Position numbers and translations under genes: made by a program. A stretch of 64,000 nucleotides of DNA, taken from contig NC_035445.2 of NCBI RefSeq assembly GCF_002127325.2, forward strand, positions 87,135,912 to 87,199,911, given 5' to 3'. This DNA is from Helianthus annuus (lineage: Eukaryota; Streptophyta; Magnoliopsida; Asterales; Asteraceae). A model generated the notes under the pieces. The model had not been told where the DNA came from. It was given only the letters and a program-made list of their open reading frames with translations, and ran no database searches. Positions 1-10,810 of this stretch are shown here, piece after piece; positions within the stretch are counted from its first letter, which is position 1, and each line of letters starts with the position of its first letter.

Positions 1-1
1 G

Positions 2-2031
2 TATAAATGTTACAATCGACACACCAATCAAATGACCATCTCTCGTCATGTAATCTTTGACGAAACCATCTTTCCTTTTCGACACGTTTTCTCCACACCC
101 CCCCCCCACATATGACTTCCTATCCGCACCACTTCACCCACATGTTTGGTCCCACATATCCCCCACCCCCGTCTCCCAACCGAATACCCACCAAACAACC
201 ACCCCGCCCACACCCTCCCCAACATTCATAGCCGGCCCACTTTCTCCAGGCCTACCTTCTTCCCCACCCTCACCCTTGACCCAACAAAACCCACCTTCAC
301 CTCCTCCCACACCTACGATGCCTACCCCCCAGCGCCATCCACTCCACCAGCCCCACCATATCCTCAACACAGCCCAACCCCTCCTCCACCTACACGCTCC
401 ATGCACACCCGTGCCATGGATGGCATTCATAAATCCAAGCAACACTTTGACTTTCATACCGCCACCATTGTTCCCATTCCCAAAAACCCAATTGTTGCTT
501 TGTCTTCACCAGAATGGTATAACGCTATGAAAACTGAATATTATGCTCTTATTCAAAATGAGGCTTGGGAACTTGATCCTAGACACCCGCAGATGACTGT
601 AATCCGTAGTATGTGGTTATTTAAACACAAATTTAATTCTGATGGTTCTTTGGAACGATACAAGGCTCGGTTAGTTTGTGATGGCAGGTTACAACAGGTA
701 GGGATCGATTGTGGTGAAACTTTTAGCCCCGTGGTCAAGCCCGCTACAATCCGCACGGTCTCACTATTGCTCTTACCAAGGCATGGCCGGTTCATCAACT
801 TGATGTCACAAATGCTTTTCTACACGGCACCCTCAATGAAACAGTTTACATGTATCAACCCATGGGATTTCGCAACAAGCAATTTCCGAATCATGTTTGT
901 CGCCTCAAGAAGTCCTTATACGGTTTAAAACAGACACCTAGAGCATGGTACCAGCGGTTTATAGACTATGTCCTACGAATGGGTTTTATTCAGAGAAAAA
1001 GTGACAATTCTCTCTTCATCTTACATCATCAACAACACACTGCCTACCTTCTCCTTTATGTTGATGATATACTACTTGTTACTTCTTCGGCTCACCTTTG
1101 TCAACAACTCATGGATAGCCTCGCAAGCGAGTTTGCTATGAAATATCTCGGTCCTTTGAGCTACTTCTTGGGCATTACGGTTACTAGGCACAAGGATTCC
1201 ATGTTTCTCTCTCAACAGGCATATGCTTATGATATTATGCACCGAGCAGGTATGCGATCATGTAAACAAGTGGATACGCCCGTTGACACCCAACCCAAAC
1301 TATCGGCCACATCCGGAGTCCCATTTGACGATCCGTCATTGTACCGTAGCTTGGCAGGTGCTCTTCAGTACCTCACTTTCACCAGACCTGATCTGAGCTA
1401 TGCAGTCCAACAGATTTGTATGCACATGCATGCGCCAATGAACTTCCACTGGCAGGCTCTAAAAAGAATCATTCGATACCTACAGGGCACGACATCATAC
1501 GACCTCACACTTGAACCGTCTTCTTCCGTGACTATGACTGCTTACACCGATGCTGATTGGGCTGGCTGCCCTGACACACGTCGCTCAACTTCCGGATACT
1601 GCGTTTATTTTGGACCCACTCTCCTTTCTTGGTCCTCTAAACGTCAACCTACAGTCTCTCGGTCAAGTGCAGAAGCTGAATACTGGGGGGTTGCTAACGT
1701 CGTTTCAGAAATATGTTGGCTTCGCAACCTTCTTCTAGAGCTTCGTCACCCGCCTACGAAAGCCACCCTGATCTACTGTGACAATGTCAGTGCTGTTTAT
1801 CTGTCAGGCAATCCAGTTCAACATCAACGCACCAAGTACATCGAATTGGATATTCACTTTGTTCCTGAACAGGTTCAACGGGGTCTAATTCGTGTGCATC
1901 ATGTTTCATTTCGCCATCAGATAGCAGATATCTTTACCAAAGGGCTCCCTCGTAATCTGTTGAAGATTTCCGTTCCAGTCTTAGCATCCGTAAACCTCCT
2001 GCTTCGACTGCGGGGGTATCTTAGCCTATGA
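2..2031 (+). pseudogene. Ty1/copia pol fragment (integrase tail, RT, RNase H), frame-broken
   Basis: This is the 3' part of a copia polyprotein gene running in from the left edge. Positions 2-112 encode the end of the integrase region (motif SRHVIFDET), which meets a TGA at 113-115 just after a C-rich run. The frame then reopens at 146 through a proline-rich linker into reverse transcriptase (motif RYKARLV). A one-base loss near 760 shifts the frame, and the remainder (850-2031) has the RT active-site motif YVDD (1057-1068), the RNase H core (DADWAGCPDTRRSTSGY) and the closing ADIFTKGLP motif. RT and RNase H copy the element RNA in the cytoplasm. The stop and frameshift make it a non-functional relic. 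No PBS or 5' LTR is visible because they lie outside the window. Confidence 0.93.
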
Positions 2032-2146
2032 TTTAGGATCGATTGTTATTGTGAATATTTGTTACCTAGAATAGGAGATTGCATTCAAGTATATATTGTA
2101 ATGTTTATACTGGAAATAATCAAGCGATTACATTCACGTTCCTACA
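2017..2146 (+). repeat. Short 3' LTR of the copia fragment
   Basis: The pol frame ends in a purine-rich stretch (GACTGCGGGGG, about 2006-2016) that fits a polypurine tract. The following ~130 bp, from TTAGCC to a terminal CCTACA at 2141-2146, has the size and ending of a short-LTR copia repeat. The left LTR is off the window, so the exact start and identity cannot be checked and the TG start appears mutated. Confidence 0.55.
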
Positions 2147-2810
2147 TTAAGTTAGCTAGACCTTTTCATTTGAGGATTTGACATATAAAAAATATTTTAC
2201 ATATCAAGTTTTGGCACTTTTGTCGAGGACACACAACGCTTTTGAGGATGACCCGAGTTGGGGATTTAGTCACCATACTGCTTGCTTAGATTTTAGTTAG
2301 TCAAATTGAAAAAAAAAATAGAAAATTTATTAAAAACCGAAAAGAAAATTACTCTCGTTTTCCTTATTTGTTTAGTTAGATCTTTGCCATCAGTTAATGA
2401 TTCGTGCCAATGAATTATTTATTTACCAAACTATTTAGCCTTATTAGTTGGTGTTTTTGTCCTAAAGACATATTTATTTTTGTTTTTAGTTAAACTTTTA
2501 ATTATTTATATTAATCCAGTTGTTGGCCCAAGTTAATTTTTCAATTATTAATCGAAACCTGAACCAACCCAATGCTCCTAATCGATTAACCAAAACTGAT
2601 ACATTTTTGAAATACCTTAATAGAAAATTTTGGTTTTAATTACGGTTATGACTCAAACCCGAACCGAACTGAAGAAGCACATGCACACCCCTGAAATCAT
2701 CAATCTAACTGTTATGTTTCCCGTCATATCACACTGGCACCCCAATAGGCCCTCGATAAAACTGATCCCCACCTCGCCCGACAAGGATGGGTAAGATTTG
2801 CAAAAAATAA
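2147..2810. other. Intergenic, AT-rich, no gene seen
   Basis: No reading frame of useful length, RNA gene or clear repeat structure is visible in this stretch. Confidence 0.6.
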
Positions 2811-3071
2811 GGATTGTTGAATTTTATCACTCCCAACTACAGTGTATATTGGCTGGGAGCACCCCTAACTATCGCTTTGAGTCCCATCATTCCGAACTTA
2901 ATATTTTGTGTGTTGTGTCACTCCAAATCCACTCTCAACTATCACTTTGACTTCAAATCCATAGTAACACAACACACAAAATGTTAAGTTGGGAGTGGTA
3001 GGAATCAAAGTGATAGTTGGGAGTAGCAACGGCTAATACACAACAGTTGGGATGATAAAATCCAATAACCC
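2811..3071. mobile_element. Foldback MITE of about 260 bp
   Basis: The two halves are inverted copies. The left end (GGATTGTTGAATTTTATCA) matches the complement of the right end (GGGTTATTGGATTTTATCA), and the inner arms repeat the blocks ACACAACACACAAAATGTTA and GGGAGT in inverse order, so the whole unit would fold into one long hairpin. There is no coding capacity. The flanks are A-rich and I could not settle a target duplication, so the superfamily is open. Confidence 0.7.
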
Positions 3072-3137
3072 AAAAAAAGTTTAAAGAACTGGTGTCTCAT
3101 CTGTGAGAAAAAGAAAAACCCTTTTTAGTTTTTTAAA

Positions 3138-3245
3138 TACGTCATAGATACTCAATTAGATAGTAGTAATGTTGGGTACTAAATATGTCATGGGTACTCA
3201 ATTAGACAGTAGTATTGTTGGGTACTCAATTAGATAGTAGTAGTG
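3138..3245. repeat. Imperfect tandem repeat, about 52 bp, two and a bit copies
   Basis: The phrase GGGTACTCAATTAGA(T/C)AGTAGTA recurs at a spacing of about 50 bp and then about 35 bp. Nothing suggests a function. Confidence 0.6.
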
Positions 3246-3551
3246 TTTTATGTATCGAACAATTCCATAAGTTTTAGCCTTTGTTACATAAATACATATT
3301 TTTCTACAAGGGTTTGCTCATTCTTTGTATGTAAATGGTAAAACCATAAATATTCTGGTTTTAAACAATGAGTGATGATGTGAGAGATCAAACAAAACAA
3401 TTGTCAAGAGCAAGGATGAATTGAACCATAACTTTGGGAATAAGATTTGATGTCATTCACTATGATACCCTTTTCACAGTTTGTACATTTCTCCTACTTG
3501 AGCTAGATTTGTCTTTTGAGTGATATTTCACCCAATAGTACACTGCACCTA
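3246..3551. other. Intergenic, no gene seen
   Basis: AT-rich sequence without recognisable coding or repeat features, ending in the A-rich target site of the next element. Confidence 0.5.
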
Positions 3552-3560
3552 AAAGAAAAA

Positions 3561-5226
3561 GGGAAAATTACAGGAGTAGCCTTTGACCTTACTCATTTTC
3601 AAAAATAGCCATTTGACCAGGCATAAAAAAGCCCGGTCACGCTCCCCTATCCCAGTGAACCGTCATTTTTATGCACCTTCAATCCAGCCACAACCAAGCG
3701 GACACGTGTCCTCCTAGCTGAATGGGCTTTATGCCGCTACCTCTCAAGCCGAGCCGCTTCATGCCCAAGCCGAGCCGCTTCGCCCCCTGCCCCACAAGCT
3801 AGCCAAGCCGCTACAAGTACAAACCATGACCTTTCAAGGCCAAGCCGAGCCGCTACATTTTTGTGTATATATATGTTTACCACAAGTACAAGCCATGACC
3901 TTTCAAGGCCAAGCCGAGCCGCTACAAGTACAAGCCATGACCTTGAGATTTATGGTGTTAAATTTTCAAAACTCTTGTTAAATTTCAGTAGTATTTAAAA
4001 AAAATATCAAAATACATCAAAATATGTCAAATTGGTTTTTGAAGTATAGGGGGGACAAATTTTTTCAATGTTGTATTTTTTAAGAAAATGACGTTTTTCT
4101 TAGCTTTAAAAAACCGAATCCCATACAGAAGGAGTTCTCTACTCTGTGTTCTCTCCTTTTCTATGGAATCTCTCGGTTTTATGCCAATTTTTTCATCGGG
4201 TGGGTTACCTCTCGGTTTTATAACGTTTTTCTTAAGTTTAAAATCTCAAACTCATTATATTTGTAGTGGGTTAGGATCAAAGAAAAGCTTTTGTATTTAA
4301 CAACTTTTCTTTGATTTCATTTTTGCTTTAACCTTCATATACGCTTTGTTAGCTCTCGGTTATTTTTAACTTCAATGTAATACTTTTCTCCATATTTTTT
4401 TTATTGTTTTCAGGCCAAATAAACATTACTCAAAATTATTTATCTTTTTATTAATTTGCAGGTATCATTATTGGAGTTTATATCGGCAAGGAGATGGAAA
4501 ACCTGCGACAAATATATATATTTATGTCAATTTCTAATCAGGCGTGTTATGTATTGGCTTTCATGACGTTTTTCTTAGCTTTAAAATCCGGAGCTCACCT
4601 TCATTTAATACAATCGTGACCGGCAACATACTCGATGTTCCCGTTAACAACCTCCCAGTTTCCCCCGGTGTATATCACAAACTTAACACCCATGAGTTAT
4701 ACTAAACGTGACCAAAGTATGTATTCAAACAAAGAAAACAAGAAGACAAAAAACACATGTGTGCAAAATCCAGATGTTATATATATATATATAGTTACGA
4801 AATTATACATAAAAAACACATGTAAAGGCTTGAGCATGTGTTGAAAGGTCATAAAATTCAAATGAAACGGCTTGGGGTAGGTGGCAATGCTGAAGCGGCT
4901 TAGATCCAGGGTGTAGCGGCTCGGGATGGGGCGAAGCGGCTCGGCTTGGCCATGAAACGGCATGGCTTGGTAGTACCACAAAGCGGCATAAATCAGAGAT
5001 TGGGCGAAGCCGCTCGGCTTGGGCATGAAGCGGCTCGGCTTGAGAGGTATCGGCATAAAGCCCATTCAGCTAGGAGGACACGTGTCCGCTTGGTTGTGAC
5101 TGGATTGAAGGTGTATAAAAATGACGGTTCACTGGGATGGAGGAGCGTGACCGGCCTTTTTTATGCCTGGTCAAATGGCTATTTTTGAAAATTGCCTTGG
5201 TCATAGGCTACTGCTGTAATTTTCCC
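3561..5226. mobile_element. Non-autonomous Mutator-like element 1, long TIRs
   Basis: The element begins GGGAAAATTAC and ends in its exact complement. The terminal inverted repeats run for roughly 240 bp (3561-3800 against 4985-5226) with only scattered differences. It is flanked by a perfect 9-bp duplication, AAAGAAAAA (3552-3560 and 5227-5235). A 9-bp duplication with long TIRs is the signature of the Mutator superfamily. Inside each TIR are a G-box CACGTG (3703-3708, 5079-5084) and GC-rich direct repeats of AAGCCGAGCCGCTAC or its complement. The AT-rich centre has no transposase, so movement would need an enzyme supplied elsewhere. The centre matches element 2 in inverse orientation. Confidence 0.92.
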
Positions 5227-5324
5227 AAAGAAAAATGCTTGGAAAAAGTACACTGTAATAGTACATCTTTAATTTTTTTTTAACGGCAAGTACAATTTTT
5301 TTATAATATTCTTTTATAATCTAA

Positions 5325-6099
5325 GGTAATGTTTGGTATGCAGGAATAAGAGGTGGAATGGAATGAGTGATTACAAGGGAATGAAGAAAAGAGTGTTTGG
5401 TTGGTCAATGAAATGGAATCACCCATTCCAAAAAGCATTCCATTCCCTCAAAATCATTCCTTCCACCCCCATGTTTTTTTCCCATTCCATCCTCTCTTGC
5501 ACCATTCATCAACAACACTACAACCCACGACCTTCGCCACAACCCACCACCACCACCCACCCACCACCGACGCCATCCGCCACCACCTCACCCCAACAGC
5601 CACCGCCATCGTCGCCCCCCACTCGCCACCGTTATCACCCACAGCTGCGACCAACCGCCAACGCTACTCGTCGCCGCCGCCCACCACTAACGTCGCCGCC
5701 GCCACCGCCGCCGCCACCGCCGCCACAACCAACCGCACCACCGCCACCAACCGCCACCTTTGCTGCCACCCACCACCAACGATCACCTTGTCGCCACCAC
5801 CACTCGTCGTCACCGCCGCACCGCCACTCGCCGCCACCACCACCACCCATCGCCGCCGCCGACACCCACCACCGCCACCTATAGCCACCCACATTCACTA
5901 CCGCCACCATCACTCACCGCTAATTTTATTACTCCGTTTTTCATGCCTACTGAACAATACACAATAATAATTCATTCCATTCACATGGTAACCAAACAAG
6001 ACATGGAGTGGTAATGATCCATTGCATTCCCTCGTCCATTCCATTACCTCGTTCATTCCATTCCTTCGTCCATTCCATTACCCTATACCAAACAGACCC
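5325..6099. mobile_element. Tourist-like (PIF/Harbinger-type) element with CCA/CCG-rich core
   Basis: The ends are GGTAATGTTTGGTA and, in complement, GGGTCTGTTTGGTA. Both are flanked by TAA (5322-5324, 6100-6102), the 3-bp duplication typical of PIF/Harbinger insertions. Subterminal parts are rich in GGAATGGAATG repeats in inverse orientation. There is no transposase. The middle holds a long CCA/CCG-rich tract listed separately. Confidence 0.75.
5500..5925. repeat. CCA/CCG-rich low-complexity tract
   Basis: About 420 bp with almost no G outside CG dinucleotides on the plus strand and a loose CCA/CCG triplet periodicity. It opens long proline/threonine/histidine frames on plus and glycine/valine/tryptophan frames on minus. 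Those frames have no domain and are by-products of composition, not genes. Confidence 0.85.
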
Positions 6100-6189
6100 T
6101 AAGTATTAAATCATCCATCCATTTTTCCCCATTTTACTTTATTCCATTATAAACAAATAGCTTAGTCTCGTTAACTCTTTCTAACCTTA

Positions 6190-6520
6190 GGGGGAGCGGG
6201 GCACAATCGGTAACCCCTTGCGGGGACCGTTGTTGCCGCTCGGTGGTGGTGCCGCCATCCAGGCGGTGACAGATTTCGGGGGACCAAATCGGTGGGGAGT
6301 CACCGAAGAAAGGAAGGAGAGAGGGAACTGATGAACCAATGAAAATTTTTCTTTTTTTTTTTCCTTTTTTTTTTGAATAAAAAAACAATTCCCCTAAGAG
6401 GGGTGCACCCCGTACGTTTTTGGACAAGAGGAAAGTTATAGAGGGGAAATGACATGGCAACGTATGATTGGGTTAAAAAAAGTTTTCCCTCACCTAATTA
6501 GGGGGGTGCCCCCTTCACCC
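6190..6520. mobile_element. Tourist-like MITE, 331 bp
   Basis: The left end GGGGGAGCGGGGCAC matches the complement of the right end (GGGTGAAGGGGGCAC) and both are flanked by TTA (6187-6189, 6521-6523), as for PIF/Harbinger MITEs. It has no coding capacity. The interior holds long T runs and a second GGGGTGCACCCC palindrome. Confidence 0.75.
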
Positions 6521-6523
6521 TTA

Positions 6524-7047
6524 ATTTATAGTGGTTTTTGATTTAAAAAATAAAAAAGATAACTAATTAATCTTTTAATATCAGGTTAACACATCAACAA
6601 ATATAACCTTTTTAACGCCTCTTAACACAAAGAGAAAGCGGTGTCCAATGTCGGTTAACATGCTATGTCATCGTTAAAATCTCAAATGTAGTACACACCC
6701 CAGGGGCGGATCTATGAGTATCCCAGGGGTTGCCCCTTAACTTTCTTGACGAACTGCAATGTTTTTTCTTTTTCTCTAGTTAACAGTGTGTTTGTGTTTT
6801 TCTGGCCGGTGGCGAGATGAGCTCTGCAACAGTGTGGAGAATAACAGGAAGAAGATTTGATATAATTGGCTATATCTCTTTCTACATATTTTATTCTTTT
6901 TTACATTTACTAGGACAAGACAAGTCACAACTTCCAATATTGTAGCCTTTTCTGTGAAAATATATAATGATGCAGGGAAGTTTTGTGAAGATTTCCTGTA
7001 CATGTATCATCATTGGTTTAAGTTAAAAAAGTGTATAGACATTTTAG
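6524..7047. other. Intergenic, with a hAT-like end at 6701
   Basis: No gene is visible. CAGGGGCGGA at 6701 resembles the terminus of hAT-type elements, and a matching opposite end (CTCCGCCACT) lies near 10411-10422, on the far side of two Mutator-like elements. The flanking 8-mers do not match, so a single split hAT relic is only a possibility. Confidence 0.35.
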
Positions 7048-7056
7048 TTTTTTTTA

Positions 7057-8851
7057 GGGAAAATTACCAGACTAGCCGCTTGACCAGCCATTTTACGAAA
7101 ATAGCCATTTGACCGGGCTTAATGGACCTTCCCATCAAAGTGAACTCCCATTTTTATGCACCTTCAATCCAGCCACAAACAAGCGGACACGTGTCCCTCT
7201 TACCTGACCAGGCTTTATGCACCTTCAATGTCAGCCGAGCCGCTACAAGTACAAGCCGAGCCGCTTCATGGCCAAGCCGAGCCGCTTTGCCCCATTCCAA
7301 GCCGCTACACCCTAGATCTAAGCCGCTACACCCTGGATCTAAGCCTTTTCAGCATGCCACCTACCCCCAAGCCTTTACATTTGAATTTTATGAGCTTTCA
7401 ACCAATGCCCAAGCCGCTACACCTTGGATCTAAGCCGCTTCAGCATGCCACCTACCCCCAAGCCGTTTCATTTGAATTTATGAGCTTTGAACACATGCCC
7501 AAGCCTTTACATGTGTTTTTTATGTATAATTTCGTAAGTATATATAACATCTGGATTTTGCACACATGTGTTTTTTGTCTTATCGTTATCTTTGTTTGAA
7601 TACATACTTTGGTCACGTTTAGTTTAATTTTTTTTTCTTTTTTTTTCGAACAATTACTTTAAAAAAACTATGCACACGTCCATAAGACTATATATATTTC
7701 GAAACAAATAAAAAAATATTTATTTTCAAACCTATGAATATTAATTTTAACTTACGAACAAGACATTACATTTTTATAAAAAAATAATAGTTTTACATCT
7801 TGTGCAGGTTATATTATAAAAAAAAGTGAGTTTTTTTATAATTTTAGCCTATGAATAAAAAAAATAATAGTTTTTTTTATAATTTTAATAAAATGTATAT
7901 CAAGACATTCAGGAAAAAAAACTAAGAAATATCGTTTATATAATTTTTTAAATAACTAATCATGATATATATCGGTAATTTATATCAGAAATTTATATAT
8001 ATTTTTATCGGTAATTTATGTATATTTTTTAAAATATTATCTAACTTACATATAAATGTACAGGTTATATTAAAAGTCACCGAACTTATTTGTTGTCTAC
8101 CATTTTTTGAACCTTTGCATATATACTAACATAACTTAAAAGTTCAGATATTTCTTTATTTCGATAAGAGATGAATTAGAAACAATAAACATTATACTTA
8201 TATAAATATTACACAAAACGGTTTTATAAATCCTAAAAATATTACAATATTAAATAATTTTGATACCTGCAAATTAATAAAAAGATAAGTAATTTTGAGT
8301 AATGTTTATTTGGCCTGAAAACAATAAAAAAATATGGCTAGAAAAAGAAACACTGTCCACATCAATATTTAAAAACGATATTTCTTAGTTAAAAGATATA
8401 AGCTAGTATGTGTATAAATTTTTTTGATATTTTTCTTAGACGGCCTTCGTAAAAAAATATGGAGAAAAGAGTATTTTGATATTTTTTTGATGTATTTTGA
8501 TATTTTTTTGGTGTTTTTTGAATTTAAAAAAAAAATACTACTGAAGCGGCTCGGCTTGTACTTGTAGCGGCTCGGCTTGTACTTGTAGCGGCTTGGCTTG
8601 TACTTGTAGCGGCTCGGCTTGTACTTGTGGGGCAGGGGGCGAAGCGGCTCGGCTTGTACTTGTAGCGGCTCGGCTGACATTGAAGGTGCATAAAGCCTGG
8701 TCAGGTAAGAGGGACACGTGTCCGCTTGGTTGTGGCTGGATTGAAGGTGCATAAAAATGAGGGTTCACTTGAATGGGAAGGTCCATTAAGCCTGGTCAAA
8801 TGGCTATTTTCGTAAAAAGCTTGGTCAAACGGCTAGTTTGGTAATTTTCCC
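7057..8851. mobile_element. Non-autonomous Mutator-like element 2, long TIRs
   Basis: Same family as element 1: ends GGGAAAATTACC and complement, TIRs about 190 bp, G-boxes at 7188-7193 and 8715-8720. The 9-bp flanks are eight T plus A on the left (7048-7056) and seven T plus AT on the right (8852-8860), a near-duplication in a T run. The AT-rich centre (about 7500-8540) includes the same unique phrases as element 1 in inverse orientation (for example ATACCTGCAAATTAATAAAA, 8262-8281). No transposase is encoded. The GC-rich subterminal blocks open short spurious frames. Confidence 0.9.
8545..8632 (-). repeat. 21-bp subterminal tandem repeats in Mutator-like element 2
   Basis: The unit AGCGGCTCGGCTTGTACTTG plus T occurs four times in tandem, with a fifth copy after a short interruption (about 8640-8680). 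The left arm carries only one full copy in complement, so the array grew on one side after the TIRs formed. Confidence 0.85.
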
Positions 8852-8860
8852 TTTTTTTAT

Positions 8861-9894
8861 GGGAAAATTACCAAAGTGGCCGTTTGACCAAGCCATTTTC
8901 CAAAATAGCCATTTGACCGGGCATAATGCACCCTCCCATCAAAGTGAACTCCCATATTTATGCACCTTCAATCCAACCACCAGCTAGCCGACACGTGTCC
9001 CTGAAGCCTGAACCGGCTTTATGCCGCGTCGCCTGGCAGCCGAGCCGCTTCCCCCCAAGCCAAGCCGCTTCACCGCCTGCCCACAAGTACAAGCCATGCC
9101 GCCTAATTTACAAGCCAAGCCGCGTAAAGTACAAGCCGAGCCGCGACAGTTGCATTTTTTAAAAAATATCAAAATATATAAAAAAACATCAAAAAAATAT
9201 CAAAAAACATCAAAAAATATAAAAAAAAATCCAAAAATATCAAAATACTCTTTCTCTCCATATATTTAATAACTCGGTTGAATATTGTGAATAATGGAAT
9301 TCATTTTTTATCTCTTTTCTCTTTATTTTTTATCAATTATTAATTTAATAATTTAATATTTTATTAAATTAAATAAACTAATATTTTAATAAATTATTTT
9401 CCGCCGCTATGTTAGATCCTTTGATTTGAAACTTTTATTATTATTAATTTGCATGTATCATTATGTTTTTTTAATTAATTTTTTTTAACAATTACTTAAA
9501 AAAAATGCACAAGAAACTAAGAAATATCGTTTACGCGGCATAAATACAGCGAAGCGGCTTGGGGGTAGCGGTGTACCGGCATATTTGTAGGTGAACCGGC
9601 ATATTGGCAGGTGTACCGGCTTGGGCATAGCGGTAGCGGCATAATGGGCATAGCGGTAGCGGCATATTGGCAGGTGTTCTGCGAAGCGGCTTGGCTTGGG
9701 GGGGAAGCGGCTCGGCTGCCAGGCGACGCGGCATAAAGCCGGTTCAGGCTTCAGGGACACGTGTCGGCTAGCTGGTGGTTGGATTGAAGGTGCATAAATA
9801 TGGGAGTTCACTTTGATGGGAGGGTGCATTATGCCCGGTCAAATAGCTATTTTGGAAAATGGCTTGGTCAAACGGCCACTTTAGTAATTTTCCC
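8861..9894. mobile_element. Non-autonomous Mutator-like element 3, long TIRs
   Basis: The shortest member of the family: ends GGGAAAATTACCAAAG and complement, TIRs about 200 bp, G-boxes at 8992-8997 and 9758-9763, and a perfect 9-bp duplication of seven T plus AT (8852-8860 and 9895-9903). The left copy of that duplication is also the right flank of element 2, so the two elements abut. The right arm holds repeated GGTGTACCGGCATATTGGCA-like units (9570-9680) absent from the left arm. No coding capacity. Confidence 0.92.
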
Positions 9895-9903
9895 TTTTTT
9901 TAT

Positions 9904-10810
9904 TTGTTATTTGTTATGTGTTGTTTGAGTATGTTTAAAAGTCTTATGATAAAGTTACAATGTATTCTTTATTTTATCAACGTTATTATTATTTTTTTTT
10001 AACCGAGATGTTTTTGCTATCGGGAAAAATAAAAACAATTGATTTCAAGGTAATTTGAAGATACCATTACTATATATGATATATTGATTGCTAGATGAAA
10101 GGATTTAGACCCGGATCAGATCATAGACGGGCTAGGTACAATCTATCATCAACTGGCCTAAAGACGATGTGGATATGGCCTTCTAGTTTGAAAGGTAATC
10201 AAGTACACTAGCGAATACGAAAAGGTCTTGTGTACCTCTAATTTAAAATTTTTAGTTCTACAACTGTCTTTGAGCAAAGGTATTCTAGCATAAAAGGGAT
10301 GAAATTAGATTTTAAGTTATGGTTTGGTTACTAGTTTTAGTTGTTACTGTGTATTTAATTGAACGAATGTACAGTAAAAAAAATGTGAGATACCCCTAAA
10401 TTTTTCTTCTAGCTCCGCCACTAATCTTATCCTTATAGAAAAACAAATCAACAACTTTGCTATGAACTATTTATAAAAGTCGTAAACTATCTATAAATAA
10501 ACATTCATGTTTTGCCTAGTGCATTATCTAAAAAGGCTACTTTGTATTTATCGTATGTCAAAATAGTAAATACTTCATTACAATCCTCTCGAATATTATA
10601 AAAAATTATTAAATAGAAAATATACTTAAATCGTAATATAAAAGACAAAATTAAAACATGAAACATATAATCTACAAATTTAAGTATATCGCATTAATTT
10701 TGGAAATCAGTTTCCAAAACCTAAAAACAAACTCAATCCACTACCTTTAGCAACTCCTTTAAATTCGCACACATATACCACAACTCACCACCCATCCCTA
10801 CACCACCTCA
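9904..10810. other. Intergenic and upstream region of the SWIM gene
   Basis: AT-rich, no other gene visible. A hAT-like terminus (TAGCTCCGCCACT) sits near 10409-10421. The last 100 bp before the start codon are pyrimidine- and CA-rich (for example CACAACTCACCACCCATCCC), like a plant 5' leader. No TATA box stands out strongly. Confidence 0.45.

Noticed and set aside
5401..5967. Long overlapping proline/threonine/histidine frames and glycine-rich antisense frames
   Set aside because: They arise from the CCA/CCG-rich tract inside a Tourist-like element; several frames on both strands are open at once and no domain is present.
7122..9829. Frames inside the Mutator-like elements with repeated AEPLQVQ/SRYKYKP words
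   Set aside because: They translate the GC-rich subterminal repeats and continue across the element ends; not coding.
6701..10422. One hAT element split by two Mutator-like elements
   Set aside because: Both ends look hAT-like (CAGGGGCGGA and CTCCGCCACT) but the flanking 8-mers do not match, so a single element could not be supported.
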